50,052 nt of DNA. Source: Eubacteriales bacterium (GTDB lineage: Bacteria > Bacillota > Clostridia > Lachnospirales > Lachnospiraceae). Shown here piece after piece: positions 18,324 through 26,767 of the stretch. The translations under genes were made by a program, and so were the position numbers. Every line of letters begins with the position of its first letter. Within the stretch, counting starts at the first letter, position 1. The stretch covers positions 1-50,052 of the forward strand of contig JAUNHB010000010.1 of NCBI GenBank assembly GCA_030524125.1, read 5' to 3'. Under the pieces are notes generated by a model. The model did no database searches, had not been told where the DNA came from, and worked only from the letters and a program-made list of their open reading frames with translations.

Positions 18324-19067
18324 ATGGAAGACACAATGGTCCTGATAGAGCGGGCGCACCATGGGGATAAAAAGGCGAGGGAACAGCTGGTGGAGGAAAA
18401 TATGGGGCTGGTGTGGAGCATCGTGAAGCGCTTCGCGGGGCGGGGCACGGACAACGAGGATCTGTTCCAGATCGGCGCCATGGGGCTGATCAAGGCCATC
18501 GATAAATTTGACACGTCCTTTCAGGTGAAATTTTCCACCTACGCCGTGCCGATGATCTCCGGCGAGATCAAACGGTTTCTGCGGGACGACGGGATCCTGA
18601 AGGTGAGCCGGACGCTGAAGGAGAACGGCTGGAAGCTCCGCCGGGAGGCCGAGCAGTTCAGGATCCGGAGCGGGAGAGAGCCTACGCTGGAGGAGATGGC
18701 GGAGCTGACCGGCCTGGAGCGGGAGGAGATCGTACAGGCGATGGATGCGGGCGTGGAGGTGGACTCCATCGACCGGACGATCTTTCAGAGCGACGGCAGC
18801 CAGGTGTGCCTGCTGGACCGGCTGGACAGTCAGAATATCAAAAATACGGGCATGCCCGGGGACAGCGAGAAGGACAGGCTTTTGAACCGGGTCGTGCTGG
18901 AGCAGCTGCTGGCGGAGCTGACCGGCCCGGAGCGCAGGCTCATCGTCATGCGTTATCTTCAGGAGCGGACGCAGACGGACGTGGCCGGAAGGCTGGGGAT
19001 CTCCCAGGTGCAGGTGAGCCGCATGGAGAAGCGGATCCTGAAGCAGATGCGGGATAAGCTCACGTGA
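18324..19067 (+). CDS. sigF: RNA polymerase sigma-F factor (early forespore)
   Basis: This 247-residue sigma-70 family protein contains region 2 (NEDLFQIGAMGLIKAIDKFD and FSTYAVPMISGEIKRFLRDDG), region 3 and region 4 (ERTQTDVAGRLGISQVQVSRMEKRIL). The N-terminal pattern and operon position after spoIIAA/AB identify it as sigma-F rather than sigma-G. It turns on early forespore genes. The ATG has GGGAGG 11 bases upstream, a slightly long spacing. It is followed by a possible sigma-G promoter and spoVAA, which keeps part of the classical spoIIA-spoVA gene order. Confidence 0.96.
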   Translation: MEDTMVLIERAHHGDKKAREQLVEENMGLVWSIVKRFAGRGTDNEDLFQIGAMGLIKAIDKFDTSFQVKFSTYAVPMISGEIKRFLRDDGILKVSRTLKENGWKLRREAEQFRIRSGREPTLEEMAELTGLEREEIVQAMDAGVEVDSIDRTIFQSDGSQVCLLDRLDSQNIKNTGMPGDSEKDRLLNRVVLEQLLAELTGPERRLIVMRYLQERTQTDVAGRLGISQVQVSRMEKRILKQMRDKLT

Positions 19068-19105
19068 CGCGGCGGGCGCGGGAAGCCGAAGCGCGCGCCC
19101 TCTGT

Positions 19106-19135
19106 GCATAAAAAGCGTCCCGGGAGCGCATACTG
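19106..19135 (+). promoter_or_regulatory. Putative sigma-G promoter of spoVAA-spoVAB
   Basis: GCATA (19106-19110), 18 bases and CATACTG (19129-19135) match the Bacillus sigma-G consensus (GHATR, 18 bases, CATNHTA) except for the last base. The spoVA operon of Bacillus is transcribed by sigma-G, and spoVAA starts 45 bases downstream. Confidence 0.6.
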
Positions 19136-19179
19136 TGGAAAAATAAGGCCGCAAAGCGGTGAAGGAGAGACGCGGACAG

Positions 19180-19803
19180 ATGGGCGATATTTTATATTTG
19201 AAAATAGACCGGAACAATCAGGTGGATCATGCGGACGTGCGTCTGGGGGATGTGGCGAAGCTGGAGTGCGCGGACCGGGCCGTGAAAAATCGGCTGAAGA
19301 CGCTGAAGCTTCTGAACGTGCAGGAGAAAAAAAGCGGACGTTATGTGTGTTCCGTCCTGAAGGTGGTGGAGCAGATCCACGGGATCTATCCGGCGCTGGA
19401 GATCCGGAATCTGGGGGAGACGGACTTTATCATCGAGTACGAATCCGGGGACGGCAGACCCCGCTTTACCGCGCTGAAAGTGATCCTCGTATGCATCCTC
19501 GTCTTTTTCGGTTCGGCCTTCTCGATCATGGTGTTCAACAACGACGTGGGGGTGGGGGACGTGTTCGCGCGGACCTACGAGCTGTTCACCGGAGAGCCTT
19601 CGGACGGATTTACGGTGCTGGAGATCACCTACTCCCTTGGCATCGCAGTGGGGATCCTGGTATTTTACAACCACTTCGGCGGGAAACGGAGCGCGAAGGA
19701 TCCGACGCCCATGGAGGTGCAGATGCGGCTGTACGAGGATGACGTCAACACAGCGCTGGTGGAAAGCAGCGGACGGGAGGGGAAGAGCATCGATGTGGAT
19801 TAG
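19180..19803 (+). CDS. spoVAA: Stage V sporulation protein AA
   Basis: This 207-residue membrane protein is a component of the SpoVA machinery that moves Ca-dipicolinate into the forespore. It has a soluble N-terminal domain (about residues 1-95, starting MGDILYLKIDRN) and two hydrophobic segments (about 100-120 and 145-165). ATG 19180 is preferred over the upstream GTG at 19159, since the GAAGGAG site overlaps that GTG. It lies directly after sigF, as in Bacillus. The last 11 bases overlap spoVAB. Only spoVAA and spoVAB remain in this position; spoVAC and spoVAD are about 3 kb away in other orientations. Confidence 0.88.
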   Translation: MGDILYLKIDRNNQVDHADVRLGDVAKLECADRAVKNRLKTLKLLNVQEKKSGRYVCSVLKVVEQIHGIYPALEIRNLGETDFIIEYESGDGRPRFTALKVILVCILVFFGSAFSIMVFNNDVGVGDVFARTYELFTGEPSDGFTVLEITYSLGIAVGILVFYNHFGGKRSAKDPTPMEVQMRLYEDDVNTALVESSGREGKSIDVD

Positions 19804-20209
19804 GCAGTGCTTTCTTGGGATTCTGGGACTGTCCGGCGGATTCGCCGTGGCGGGAGGCATGTTCGCGCTGCTGATCGCGCTGGGCGTCGTCCCGCGGTTC
19901 GCGGGGAGGACGCGCACGGCGGCGTATGTGCGTTTTTATGAGGACGCCGCGGCGCTGGGAGGGATCCTTGGAAATCTGTTCAGCGTCTATCCGGTCCGGA
20001 TCCCGGCAGGGATCTGGCCTGCGGCGGCCTTCAGTCTCTTTGCGGGAGTCTTTACCGGGGCGTGGGCCATGGCGCTGACGGAGATCATGGACGTCATCCC
20101 GATCTTCAGCCGCCGGATACGCCTGAAGACCGGCATGCCGTGGATCCTTCTGATGATGGCGGCGGGGCGCATGACCGGAGCGCTGGTCCATGCATACTTC
20201 GGGTATTAG
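19793..20209 (+). CDS. spoVAB: Stage V sporulation protein AB
   Basis: This 138-residue protein has about four hydrophobic segments, matching the size and character of SpoVAB (~140 residues). Typical features are GGFAVAGGMFALLIALGVVPR at the start, the AAALGGILGN stretch and the ALTEIMDVIPIFSRR loop. It is a membrane part of the spore dipicolinate transport system. The ATG overlaps the end of spoVAA and uses GGGAGGGG about 9 bases upstream. Its stop codon overlaps the stop of the convergent ABC-F gene by four bases, so no terminator fits between them. Confidence 0.87.
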   Translation: MWIRQCFLGILGLSGGFAVAGGMFALLIALGVVPRFAGRTRTAAYVRFYEDAAALGGILGNLFSVYPVRIPAGIWPAAAFSLFAGVFTGAWAMALTEIMDVIPIFSRRIRLKTGMPWILLMMAAGRMTGALVHAYFGY

Positions 20210-22053
20210 GAGGAGCGCTCCGGGTGAAATTCCGCCCATGTCTCATACCAGTCCAGACAGGCGCGGGTGTAGTCTTCGGAAAGCTGCCGCTCCTGTTCGT
20301 CCCGGTAAGCGGAATAGAGAGGATCCGTCCAGAGACGCTCCTCGTCGCATTCCTCCTGAAAAAGAGAGAGCTCATGGCGGACGCGTCTGAGCGGTTCCAG
20401 CGCCAGACGCATCTGCCAGTCCTCGTAGGCCTGGCTGGTGCTCTGCTCCCGGAGCTGGTGGCGTTCGGGAAGCGGCACGCTCTGGAGTCCGGACAGAAGC
20501 GCCTGCTCCTCGGAGCTTAGGCAGACCGGGCCGCGCGCTCTCTTTCGCATCCGCTCCACATAGTGCTCGTACCCGAAGGGGTAGTAGAGGACGGAGCGAT
20601 CCGTGAAGATCAAAAGCGACTGGGCCACCTGGCGGACGAGGTACCGGTCATGGGAGACGAACAGGAGCGTGCCCGTGTAAGCGCGCAGGGCGGACTCCAG
20701 CGTCTCTCTGGCGGGGATGTCCATGTGGTTGGTGGGCTCGTCCAGGATCAGAAAATTGGGCTGGCTCTGAAAGAGCTCCGCCAGCACCAGCCGGGCTTTT
20801 TCGCCGCCGGACAGGGAGGCCACCTTTTTGGAAGCCTCCTTTCCGGGAAACAGAAACGCGCCCAGCGCCTGCCGGACCTCTTTTTCCGTCAGAGACGGGA
20901 ACAGGCTGTGAAAATGCTCCGCCACTGTGAGAGACGAGGACAGCTCCGCCGTCTGCTGGTCAAAGTAGCCTGTCAGCACGTGAAGCCCCATCCGGCACGT
21001 TCCCTCCACGGGCGGGAGAAGTCCGGCCGCGGTCTTTAAAAAGGTGGACTTTCCGGCTCCGTTGGGGCCGATGACGCCGATCTTCTGTCCGCGCCGGATG
21101 CGGAGCGAAAGCTCAAGGAGAGCGTCGCCGTAGCCGATCTTCAGATCCCTGGCTTCCAGCACCCACTTGGAACTTGGAAACTGCGGATCCAGGCTGCCCG
21201 TAAAGCTGTGAGACTCTTCCGGCACGGGCTTTTGCACCTCGGGCATCCGCTCCAGAAGCTTTTTTCGGGAGCGGGCGAAGGCCGCTTTTTTCGGTTTGTT
21301 CCGGAACCGTTCGATCAATTCCTCCAGACGCTGCGCCTCCTCCTGGCTGCGTCTCCATGCCCGCGTCTGAAGCTCCAGCTCCTTCGCCCGCTGTTCCTTG
21401 TAGGCGCTGTAATTTCCGGCATAGCGCACCAGCTTTTTCTCCCGGAACTCGTACACGGTGTCGGCGGTCCGGTCGAGAAAAAAGCGGTCGTGGGACACGA
21501 TGACGACGGCGTGGGGATAGCTTTGCAGATGCTCCTCCAGCCATTCCACCGTCTCCGTATCAAGGTGATTGGTCGGCTCGTCCAGCAAAAGGACGTCCGG
21601 GCAGGCCAGAAGAAGGCGGATCAGACGGATCTTGGTCTGTTCGCCGCCGGAAAACTGTTCCAGCCGTTTCTTTTTGTCTTCTTTGGAAAATCCGAGTCCG
21701 GTGAAGATCCGGTCGTATTCCTGCTCCCACTGAAACCGCTCCCGGTCCCACCTGTCGGGGCAGGGGCACGCCTTTAAAATCTCCTCTTCGACGGTCAGGG
21801 AGCCGTCGGAAAAGGCCTGCTGGCGCATAAGGCCGGTGGTCAGCCGCCGGGAGACGGTCAGGCCGGGGCTCTGGAGACGGTCGTCCCGGTCCAGGGAGAG
21901 CTCGCCCGCCAGAAGCCGCAGAAGCGTCGTCTTTCCGCAGCCGTTCCGTCCCACGACGGCGATTTTTTCATTTCCCCGGATCTCAAAATCAAAATGGGCC
22001 AGAACCGTGTTGGCTCCGGCGCTGAGCGTTCCGCTCTGAATCTGCAGCAGCAT
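20206..22053 (-). CDS. ABC-F family ribosome-associated ATPase
   Basis: This 615-residue protein carries two ABC ATPase domains and no membrane segments. Walker A motifs are GRNGCGKTT (about residues 36-44) and GPNGAGKST (about 325-333), with signatures FSGGEQTK and LSGGEKAR and Walker B LLLDEPTNHLD and LILDEPTNHMD. The linker between domains (about 205-290) is rich in charged helix, and a long C-terminal extension (about 500-615) is helical. ABC-F proteins act on ribosomes, either in translation control or in ribosome-targeting antibiotic protection; which applies here cannot be told. It stands alone on the reverse strand between spoVAB and spoVAD and has its own promoter. Confidence 0.92.
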   Translation of the reverse strand: MLLQIQSGTLSAGANTVLAHFDFEIRGNEKIAVVGRNGCGKTTLLRLLAGELSLDRDDRLQSPGLTVSRRLTTGLMRQQAFSDGSLTVEEEILKACPCPDRWDRERFQWEQEYDRIFTGLGFSKEDKKKRLEQFSGGEQTKIRLIRLLLACPDVLLLDEPTNHLDTETVEWLEEHLQSYPHAVVIVSHDRFFLDRTADTVYEFREKKLVRYAGNYSAYKEQRAKELELQTRAWRRSQEEAQRLEELIERFRNKPKKAAFARSRKKLLERMPEVQKPVPEESHSFTGSLDPQFPSSKWVLEARDLKIGYGDALLELSLRIRRGQKIGVIGPNGAGKSTFLKTAAGLLPPVEGTCRMGLHVLTGYFDQQTAELSSSLTVAEHFHSLFPSLTEKEVRQALGAFLFPGKEASKKVASLSGGEKARLVLAELFQSQPNFLILDEPTNHMDIPARETLESALRAYTGTLLFVSHDRYLVRQVAQSLLIFTDRSVLYYPFGYEHYVERMRKRARGPVCLSSEEQALLSGLQSVPLPERHQLREQSTSQAYEDWQMRLALEPLRRVRHELSLFQEECDEERLWTDPLYSAYRDEQERQLSEDYTRACLDWYETWAEFHPERSS

Positions 22054-22125
22054 GATCTCCCTCGCTGTTCCGCCGCGTCCCGCGGCTGTGGCGCGCCCTT
22101 TTTCGGGCGGCTGATCGTGTGTCTA

Positions 22126-22154
22126 AATATAACAGAAAGGGGAGGGGATTGCAA
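22126..22154 (-). promoter_or_regulatory. Promoter of the ABC-F gene
   Basis: Read leftward, TTGCAA (22154-22149), 17 bases and TATATT (22131-22126) with TG one base upstream form an extended -10 sigma-A promoter. It starts seven bases past the spoVAD stop and gives a ~65-base GC-rich leader before the ABC-F ATG. Confidence 0.62.
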
Positions 22155-22160
22155 GCCGGT

Positions 22161-23189
22161 TCAGCACTCCTCCAGCACGACGGCGTGGGCGATGCCGGGG
22201 ATGGACTGTCCCTCGTTGAAGCTCACTTTGGATAAGAGGGCTCCGGTGGGAACGAAGAGGACCCGCTTCCAGTCGCCGCGCGCCAGCATGGGCAGGATAT
22301 AGGCGGCCAGCGTGACGGCCGCGCAGCCGCAGCCGGAGCCGCCCGCGTGGGTATCCTGCGTTTTTGGGTCGTAGATGAGCATCCCGCAGTCCTCGTGGGA
22401 GCTGCCCAGCCGGACGCCCCGGTCGGCGAGAAGATCCTTGAGGATCGTCTGTCCGATGCTCCCCAGATCCCCGGTGATGATCCGGTCATAGTCGGACGCC
22501 TGCCGCCCGGTGTCCTTCAGATGCTGGCAGATAGTGTCCGCCGCGGCCGGAGCCATGGCCGCCCCCATGTGCATGGAATCCTTTACGCCGTAGTCCACCA
22601 CCTTCCCGGTGGTGATCCCGGCGATGCGCACATGGGCGTTTCTGGAAGGGGCGGAATCGGCGGCGGACAGTACAAAGGCGCCGGCGCCGGTGACCGTCCA
22701 GGTAGTTGAAAGGGGACGCTGCCCCGCGTACTCCAGGGGAAATCGGAACTCCTTCTCGGCGCTGGCGAAGTGGCTGGAGGTCAGCGCCATGACGCAGTCC
22801 GCATAGCCGCCGGCCACCGTAATGGCGGCCAGTCCCAGTCCCTCCCCGCAGGTGGAGCAGGCGCCGTACAGGCCGAACAGCGGGATCTGGAGCTCCATGA
22901 TCCCGTAGGAGGTGGCGATGCCCTGCGCCAGCAGATCGCCCGCGAACAGATAACGGATCTGCTCCTCGTTCATACCGGATTTTTCCATGGCCTTTCGGGC
23001 GGTCCGAAGCTGAAGCTCGCTCTCCGCCTCCTCCCACGTATTTTTGCCGAACCTGGGATCCTGCTCGATGCAGTCCAGCAGATGGCCCAGCGGACCGTCT
23101 CCCTCCTTGCTCCCGGCGATGGCCGCGGCTCCGATGATATGGGGCGGCCGGTCAAAGAAAAGCGTGGCTCTTCCCGCTGTCTGTGTCAT
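22161..23189 (-). CDS. spoVAD: Stage V sporulation protein AD
   Basis: This 342-residue thiolase-fold protein is related to beta-ketoacyl synthases. SpoVAD is the soluble SpoVA subunit that binds dipicolinic acid. Conserved parts are FDRPPHIIGAAAIAGSKEGDGPLG, YGACSTCGEGL, SHFASAEKEFRFPLEY, GDLGSIGQ, HEDCGMLIYD and AGGSGCGCAA. Length matches Bacillus SpoVAD (~338). ATG 23189 lies 10 bases after AGGAGG; another in-frame ATG is too close to that site. In Bacillus spoVAD follows spoVAC in one operon; here the two are divergent with 168 bp between them. Confidence 0.93.
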   Translation of the reverse strand: MTQTAGRATLFFDRPPHIIGAAAIAGSKEGDGPLGHLLDCIEQDPRFGKNTWEEAESELQLRTARKAMEKSGMNEEQIRYLFAGDLLAQGIATSYGIMELQIPLFGLYGACSTCGEGLGLAAITVAGGYADCVMALTSSHFASAEKEFRFPLEYAGQRPLSTTWTVTGAGAFVLSAADSAPSRNAHVRIAGITTGKVVDYGVKDSMHMGAAMAPAAADTICQHLKDTGRQASDYDRIITGDLGSIGQTILKDLLADRGVRLGSSHEDCGMLIYDPKTQDTHAGGSGCGCAAVTLAAYILPMLARGDWKRVLFVPTGALLSKVSFNEGQSIPGIAHAVVLEEC

Positions 23190-23220
23190 ATGCGTCATTC
23201 CTCCTGTTGCTTTTTGCAGG

Positions 23221-23250
23221 TATTGTCCGCATATCAAAAGAAAAATATAC
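23221..23250 (-). promoter_or_regulatory. Putative sigma-G promoter of spoVAD
   Basis: Read leftward, GTATA (23250-23246), 18 bases and GACAATA (23227-23221) fit the sigma-G spacing and -35, with a two-base deviation in the -10. It lies about 30 bases before the spoVAD start. A weak match on its own; context raises it. Confidence 0.4.
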
Positions 23251-23281
23251 GCGCGCCGCAAGGCCGTCTCTTCGCGCTGGC

Positions 23282-23310
23282 GTATAGAATCCGCGCGGTC
23301 GGACACGATA
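23282..23310 (+). promoter_or_regulatory. Putative sigma-G promoter of spoVAC
   Basis: GTATA (23282-23286), 17 bases and CACGATA (23304-23310) match the sigma-G consensus at the -35 and at all but one -10 position. The spoVAC ATG is 47 bases downstream. The spacer is one base shorter than usual. Confidence 0.45.
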
Positions 23311-23357
23311 GAGATAACCGATCTTTTCAAAAACAGTTGAGACAGGAGGCGCAGCGT

Positions 23358-23819
23358 ATGAACGTCAACGAAGAACAAAAGGAACAGTATCAGAAATATG
23401 TCAGGCAGGTGACGCCGACCCACAGCCTTCCGCTGGAGATGGCGAAGGCTTTTGTGACCGGCGGGTGCATCTGCACACTGGGGCAGCTCATCCAGAATCT
23501 GGCCATGGGAATGGGGGCGGAGCAGAAGGACGCCGGCACATGGTGCTCCATCGCGCTGGTGCTGATCAGCGTCCTGCTGACCGGATGGAATCTCTATCCG
23601 TCCGTCGCCAAATGGGGCGGCGCGGGCGCGCTCGTCCCGATCACCGGGTTTGCCAACGGCGTCGCCTCGTCGGCCATCGAATACAAAAAGGAAGGGCAGG
23701 TGTTCGGCGTCGGGAGCAAGATCTTCACGATCGCGGGGCCGGTGATCCTGTACGGAGTCTTCAGCTCCTGGCTTCTGGGACTGGGCTACTGGCTTCTGAA
23801 GACGACCGGCATTTTGTGA
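23358..23819 (+). CDS. spoVAC: Stage V sporulation protein AC
   Basis: This 153-residue membrane protein has about four hydrophobic segments. GGCICTLGQLIQNLAMG, the GAGALVPITGFANGVASSAIEYKKEGQVFGVGSKIFTIAGPVILYG stretch (about residues 95-140) and its length identify SpoVAC, the presumed mechanosensitive channel part of the SpoVA system in the forespore membrane. SpoVAE is a shorter relative, so the longer hydrophilic N-terminus favours SpoVAC. An ATG follows GGAGGCGCAGC. It is divergent from spoVAD, alone on its transcript, and is followed by a convergent nfo. No spoVAE gene is visible in this window. Confidence 0.88.
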   Translation: MNVNEEQKEQYQKYVRQVTPTHSLPLEMAKAFVTGGCICTLGQLIQNLAMGMGAEQKDAGTWCSIALVLISVLLTGWNLYPSVAKWGGAGALVPITGFANGVASSAIEYKKEGQVFGVGSKIFTIAGPVILYGVFSSWLLGLGYWLLKTTGIL

Positions 23820-23861
23820 GAGGAGGCCCCGGCGGGCGGGAGGCTTCTTCCCCGCGGCAGG

Positions 23862-24731
23862 TCACGCGGGCGCGCCCGCCCGCAGCATCGCGATCTCTTC
23901 CTTATAAGGAGCCCTCGTATGCTTCCGGTCTCCGTCGACGGGGATCCACGGCGTCTCGAGGATCTTTGGCACGCCGGCAAAATCGGGATGATGCACGATG
24001 GCGTTCAGGGCGTCGAAGCCGATATACCCTTTTCCCAGATTTTCGTGGCGGTCTTTGGCGGCCCCGCGGGGATTTTTGCTGTCGTTGATGTGGAAGACCG
24101 CGATCTGTTCTTTTCCGAGGATCCGGTCAAACTGCTCCATGACGCCGTCAAAATCGCCGACGATATCGTAGCCGCTGTCGTGGGTATGGCAGGTGTCGAA
24201 GCAGACCCGGAGCCGGTCCTTCCGGGAGACGCCGTCGTAGATCCGGGCCAGTTCCTCGAAGCTTCGTCCAAGCTCGGAGCCCTTCCCGGCCATGGTTTCC
24301 AGCGCTACAAGACAGTCCGTGTCGTCGGTGAGCACTTCGTCGAGTCCTCTGACGACGGAGGCGATCCCGGCGTCGACGCCGGCGCCCACGTGCGCGCCGG
24401 GATGGAGCACCATCACGCGGCTCTTGCAGGCGTCCGCGCGGCTGAGCTCCAGCCGCAGGAAATCCACGGCCAGCCGGTAAGTGTCGGGATTGACCGTGTT
24501 GGCCAGATTGATGATGTAGGGCGCGTGGATGATAAAGTCCTCGACGCCGTTTTGCCGCATGAGCTCCCATGCGGCCTCGATCTGCAGCTGGCTGACGTCC
24601 TTGCGCCTCGTGTTCTGGGGCGCTCCCGTATAGATCATAAAAGTGTTCGCCCCGTAGGACAGGGCCTCCTCCACGGAGCCGAGCATCATCTTCTTTCCGC
24701 TCATCCCCACATGGGAACCGATCTTTAACAT
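23862..24731 (-). CDS. nfo: Endonuclease IV (AP endonuclease)
   Basis: This 289-residue TIM-barrel metallo-enzyme cleaves DNA at abasic sites during base excision repair. It shows the three-zinc ligand pattern of the family: [68 protein letters not shown] and LETPW. The ATG follows AAAAGGAG by seven bases. The gene stands alone, convergent with spoVAC and divergent from argS; a GTTCAGCC/GGCTGAAC hairpin lies upstream. In Bacillus nfo is a forespore gene protecting spores, but I did not find a convincing sigma-G promoter here. Confidence 0.96.
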   Translation of the reverse strand: MLKIGSHVGMSGKKMMLGSVEEALSYGANTFMIYTGAPQNTRRKDVSQLQIEAAWELMRQNGVEDFIIHAPYIINLANTVNPDTYRLAVDFLRLELSRADACKSRVMVLHPGAHVGAGVDAGIASVVRGLDEVLTDDTDCLVALETMAGKGSELGRSFEELARIYDGVSRKDRLRVCFDTCHTHDSGYDIVGDFDGVMEQFDRILGKEQIAVFHINDSKNPRGAAKDRHENLGKGYIGFDALNAIVHHPDFAGVPKILETPWIPVDGDRKHTRAPYKEEIAMLRAGAPA

Positions 24732-24761
24732 AAGCTTCTCCTTTTTTTCTGTTTTGTAAAT

Positions 24762-24788
24762 GTTCAGCCCGGCCGGCTGAACTGTTAT
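24762..24788. repeat. Hairpin carrying the GGCTGAACTGTTAT repeat arm
   Basis: GTTCAGCC (24762-24769) pairs with GGCTGAAC (24775-24782). The right arm continues as GGCTGAACTGTTAT (24775-24788), the same 14 bases that form the inverted ends of the element at 29211-29376. It lies between divergent nfo and argS. Confidence 0.6.
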
Positions 24789-24857
24789 CCTATTTTACAT
24801 GCCGGGGGACGGCTTTGCAAGCGGAAAAAGGGCGTCCGGACGGGCCTTTTGGCGCGC

Positions 24858-24886
24858 TTGACAAACATTTGCAATTTCCCTATACT
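24858..24886 (+). promoter_or_regulatory. argS promoter
   Basis: TTGACA (24858-24863), 17 bases and TATACT (24881-24886) give a near-consensus sigma-A promoter. The ~90-base leader to the argS ATG shows no T-box core or strong terminator. Confidence 0.8.
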
Positions 24887-24982
24887 GGATGGAAGAATGG
24901 ATCCTGTCTGCAGGGAATCTGTGAACAGCGACGAAGAATGAGCCGGGAAAAACGGCGGCACATCAGGAGGAGAACAAAAACT

Positions 24983-26749
24983 ATGAAGAAAATGCTGGAG
25001 CTTTTGTCCGCCGAGGCGGCGTCCGCCTTCCGGGCGGCGGGCTACGATGAGAAATACGGACGGGTGACGCTGTCCAACCGGCCGGATCTGTGCGAATATC
25101 AGTGCAACGGCGCGATGGCGGCCGCAAAGGAATACCATAAGGCCCCGATCATGATCGCGCAGGCCGTGGCGGAGGAGCTGGGACGCTCCGAAGCCTTCGA
25201 GGACGTGCAGGCGGTCAATCCGGGCTTCATCAATCTGAAAGTGAACGAAAGCTTTTTGAGCGATTATCTCGGCGGCATGGAGCGGGACGGACGTCTGGGC
25301 TGCGAAAAGGCGGAGAACCCGAAGACCATCGTCATCGACTACGGCGGGCCGAATGTGGCGAAGCCGCTGCACGTGGGACATCTGCGCTCGGCCATCATCG
25401 GGGAGAGCGTCAAACGGATCGCGCGGTTTGCGGGCCATAAGGTCATCGGAGACGTGCATCTGGGAGACTGGGGGCTCCAGATGGGACTGATCATCACGGA
25501 GCTTCGGGAGCGGAAGCCGCAGCTTCCTTATTTTGATGGGCAGTACGAGGGAGAGTACCCGGCGGAAGCCCCGTTCACCATCGCCGAGCTGGAGGAGATC
25601 TATCCCACGGCCAGCGCAAGATCCAAGGAGGACGCGGACTACAAGGAGGCGGCCATGCAGGCCACCTATGAGCTGCAGCACGGGCGCAGAGGCTATCAGA
25701 CGCTCCTGTCCCATATTTTAAATGTCTCGGTGACGGATCTGAAGAGAAACTATGCGAACCTGAACGTGGAATTTGACCTGTGGAAGGGCGAGTCCGACGC
25801 GCAGCCCTACATTCCGGATATGGTGCAGAAGATGAAGGACGACGGCTTCGCCTATGTGAGCGACAACGCGCTGGTGGTGGACGTGAAGGAGGAGACGGAC
25901 ACGAAGGAGGTCCCGCCCTGCATGCTCCTGAAGTCCGACGGCGCGTCCCTCTACACGACCACGGATCTGGCTACGATCGTGGAGCGCATGAAGCTCTATC
26001 ATCCGGACGAGATCATCTATGTGGTGGACAAGCGTCAGGAGATGCATTTTGTGCAGGTGTTCCGCTGCGCGAGGAAATGCGGTCTGGTGGACGAGGGCAC
26101 GGAGCTTAAATTCCTTGGCTTCGGCACCATGAACGGAAAGGACGGCAAGCCTTTCAAGACGAGAGAGGGCGGCGTCATGCGTCTGGAGTATCTGCTGAAG
26201 GACATCAACGAGGAGATGCTGAAGAAAATCCAGGCCAGCCGTCCGATGGAGACGGAGGAAGCGGAGGCCATCGCAAAGATCGTAGGACTGTCCGCCGTCA
26301 AATACGGAGACCTGTCCAATCAGGCGTCCAAGGATTATATTTTCGATGTGGACCGGTTCACCTCCTCCGAGGGCAATACGGGGCCCTACATCCTTTATAC
26401 CATCGTCCGGATCAAATCGATCCTGCGCAAGTACGAGGAGACCGGACGGCAGGCGGCGGCCGGAAACGTTGCCCCGGCCAGAAGCGCCAGCGAGAAAGGG
26501 CTTCAGATGGAGCTGGCGAAATTCAACGGAGTCGTGGAGGCGGCTTACGAGGAGTCCGCGCCGCACAAACTCTGCGCGTATATCTACGATCTGGCCAACG
26601 CCTTCAACAAGTTCTATCACGAGACGAAAATTCTCGGAACGGAGGATGAAGAGGCGCAGGCGGCGTGGATCAGCCTGCTCTGCCTGACCAGAAGCGTGCT
26701 GGAGACCTGCATCGATCTTCTGGGCTTTGAGGCTCCCGAGAAGATGTAG
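24983..26749 (+). CDS. argS: Arginyl-tRNA synthetase
   Basis: This 588-residue class Ia synthetase charges tRNA-Arg. It has the ArgRS-specific N-terminal Add1 domain (about residues 1-110), GGPNVAKPLHVGHLRSAIIGES with the HVGH motif near 129, the catalytic domain with VDKRQEMHFVQVF, a KMSKS-equivalent region (KPFKTREGG), and a DALR anticodon-binding domain with the usual C-terminal LEAPEKM-type end. ATG 24983 is preceded by AGGAGGAGAA; in-frame codons upstream would start before the promoter's transcription start. A single strong promoter serves it, and the CPBP gene follows 18 bases later in the same direction. Confidence 0.97.
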   Translation: MKKMLELLSAEAASAFRAAGYDEKYGRVTLSNRPDLCEYQCNGAMAAAKEYHKAPIMIAQAVAEELGRSEAFEDVQAVNPGFINLKVNESFLSDYLGGMERDGRLGCEKAENPKTIVIDYGGPNVAKPLHVGHLRSAIIGESVKRIARFAGHKVIGDVHLGDWGLQMGLIITELRERKPQLPYFDGQYEGEYPAEAPFTIAELEEIYPTASARSKEDADYKEAAMQATYELQHGRRGYQTLLSHILNVSVTDLKRNYANLNVEFDLWKGESDAQPYIPDMVQKMKDDGFAYVSDNALVVDVKEETDTKEVPPCMLLKSDGASLYTTTDLATIVERMKLYHPDEIIYVVDKRQEMHFVQVFRCARKCGLVDEGTELKFLGFGTMNGKDGKPFKTREGGVMRLEYLLKDINEEMLKKIQASRPMETEEAEAIAKIVGLSAVKYGDLSNQASKDYIFDVDRFTSSEGNTGPYILYTIVRIKSILRKYEETGRQAAAGNVAPARSASEKGLQMELAKFNGVVEAAYEESAPHKLCAYIYDLANAFNKFYHETKILGTEDEEAQAAWISLLCLTRSVLETCIDLLGFEAPEKM

Positions 26750-26767
26750 GACGGGAGGGCGAACGGG

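Noticed and set aside
24893-24982. T-box or other riboswitch in the argS leader
   Set aside because: No GGTGG-ACCGCG core or terminator-antiterminator pair is visible in these ~90 bases.
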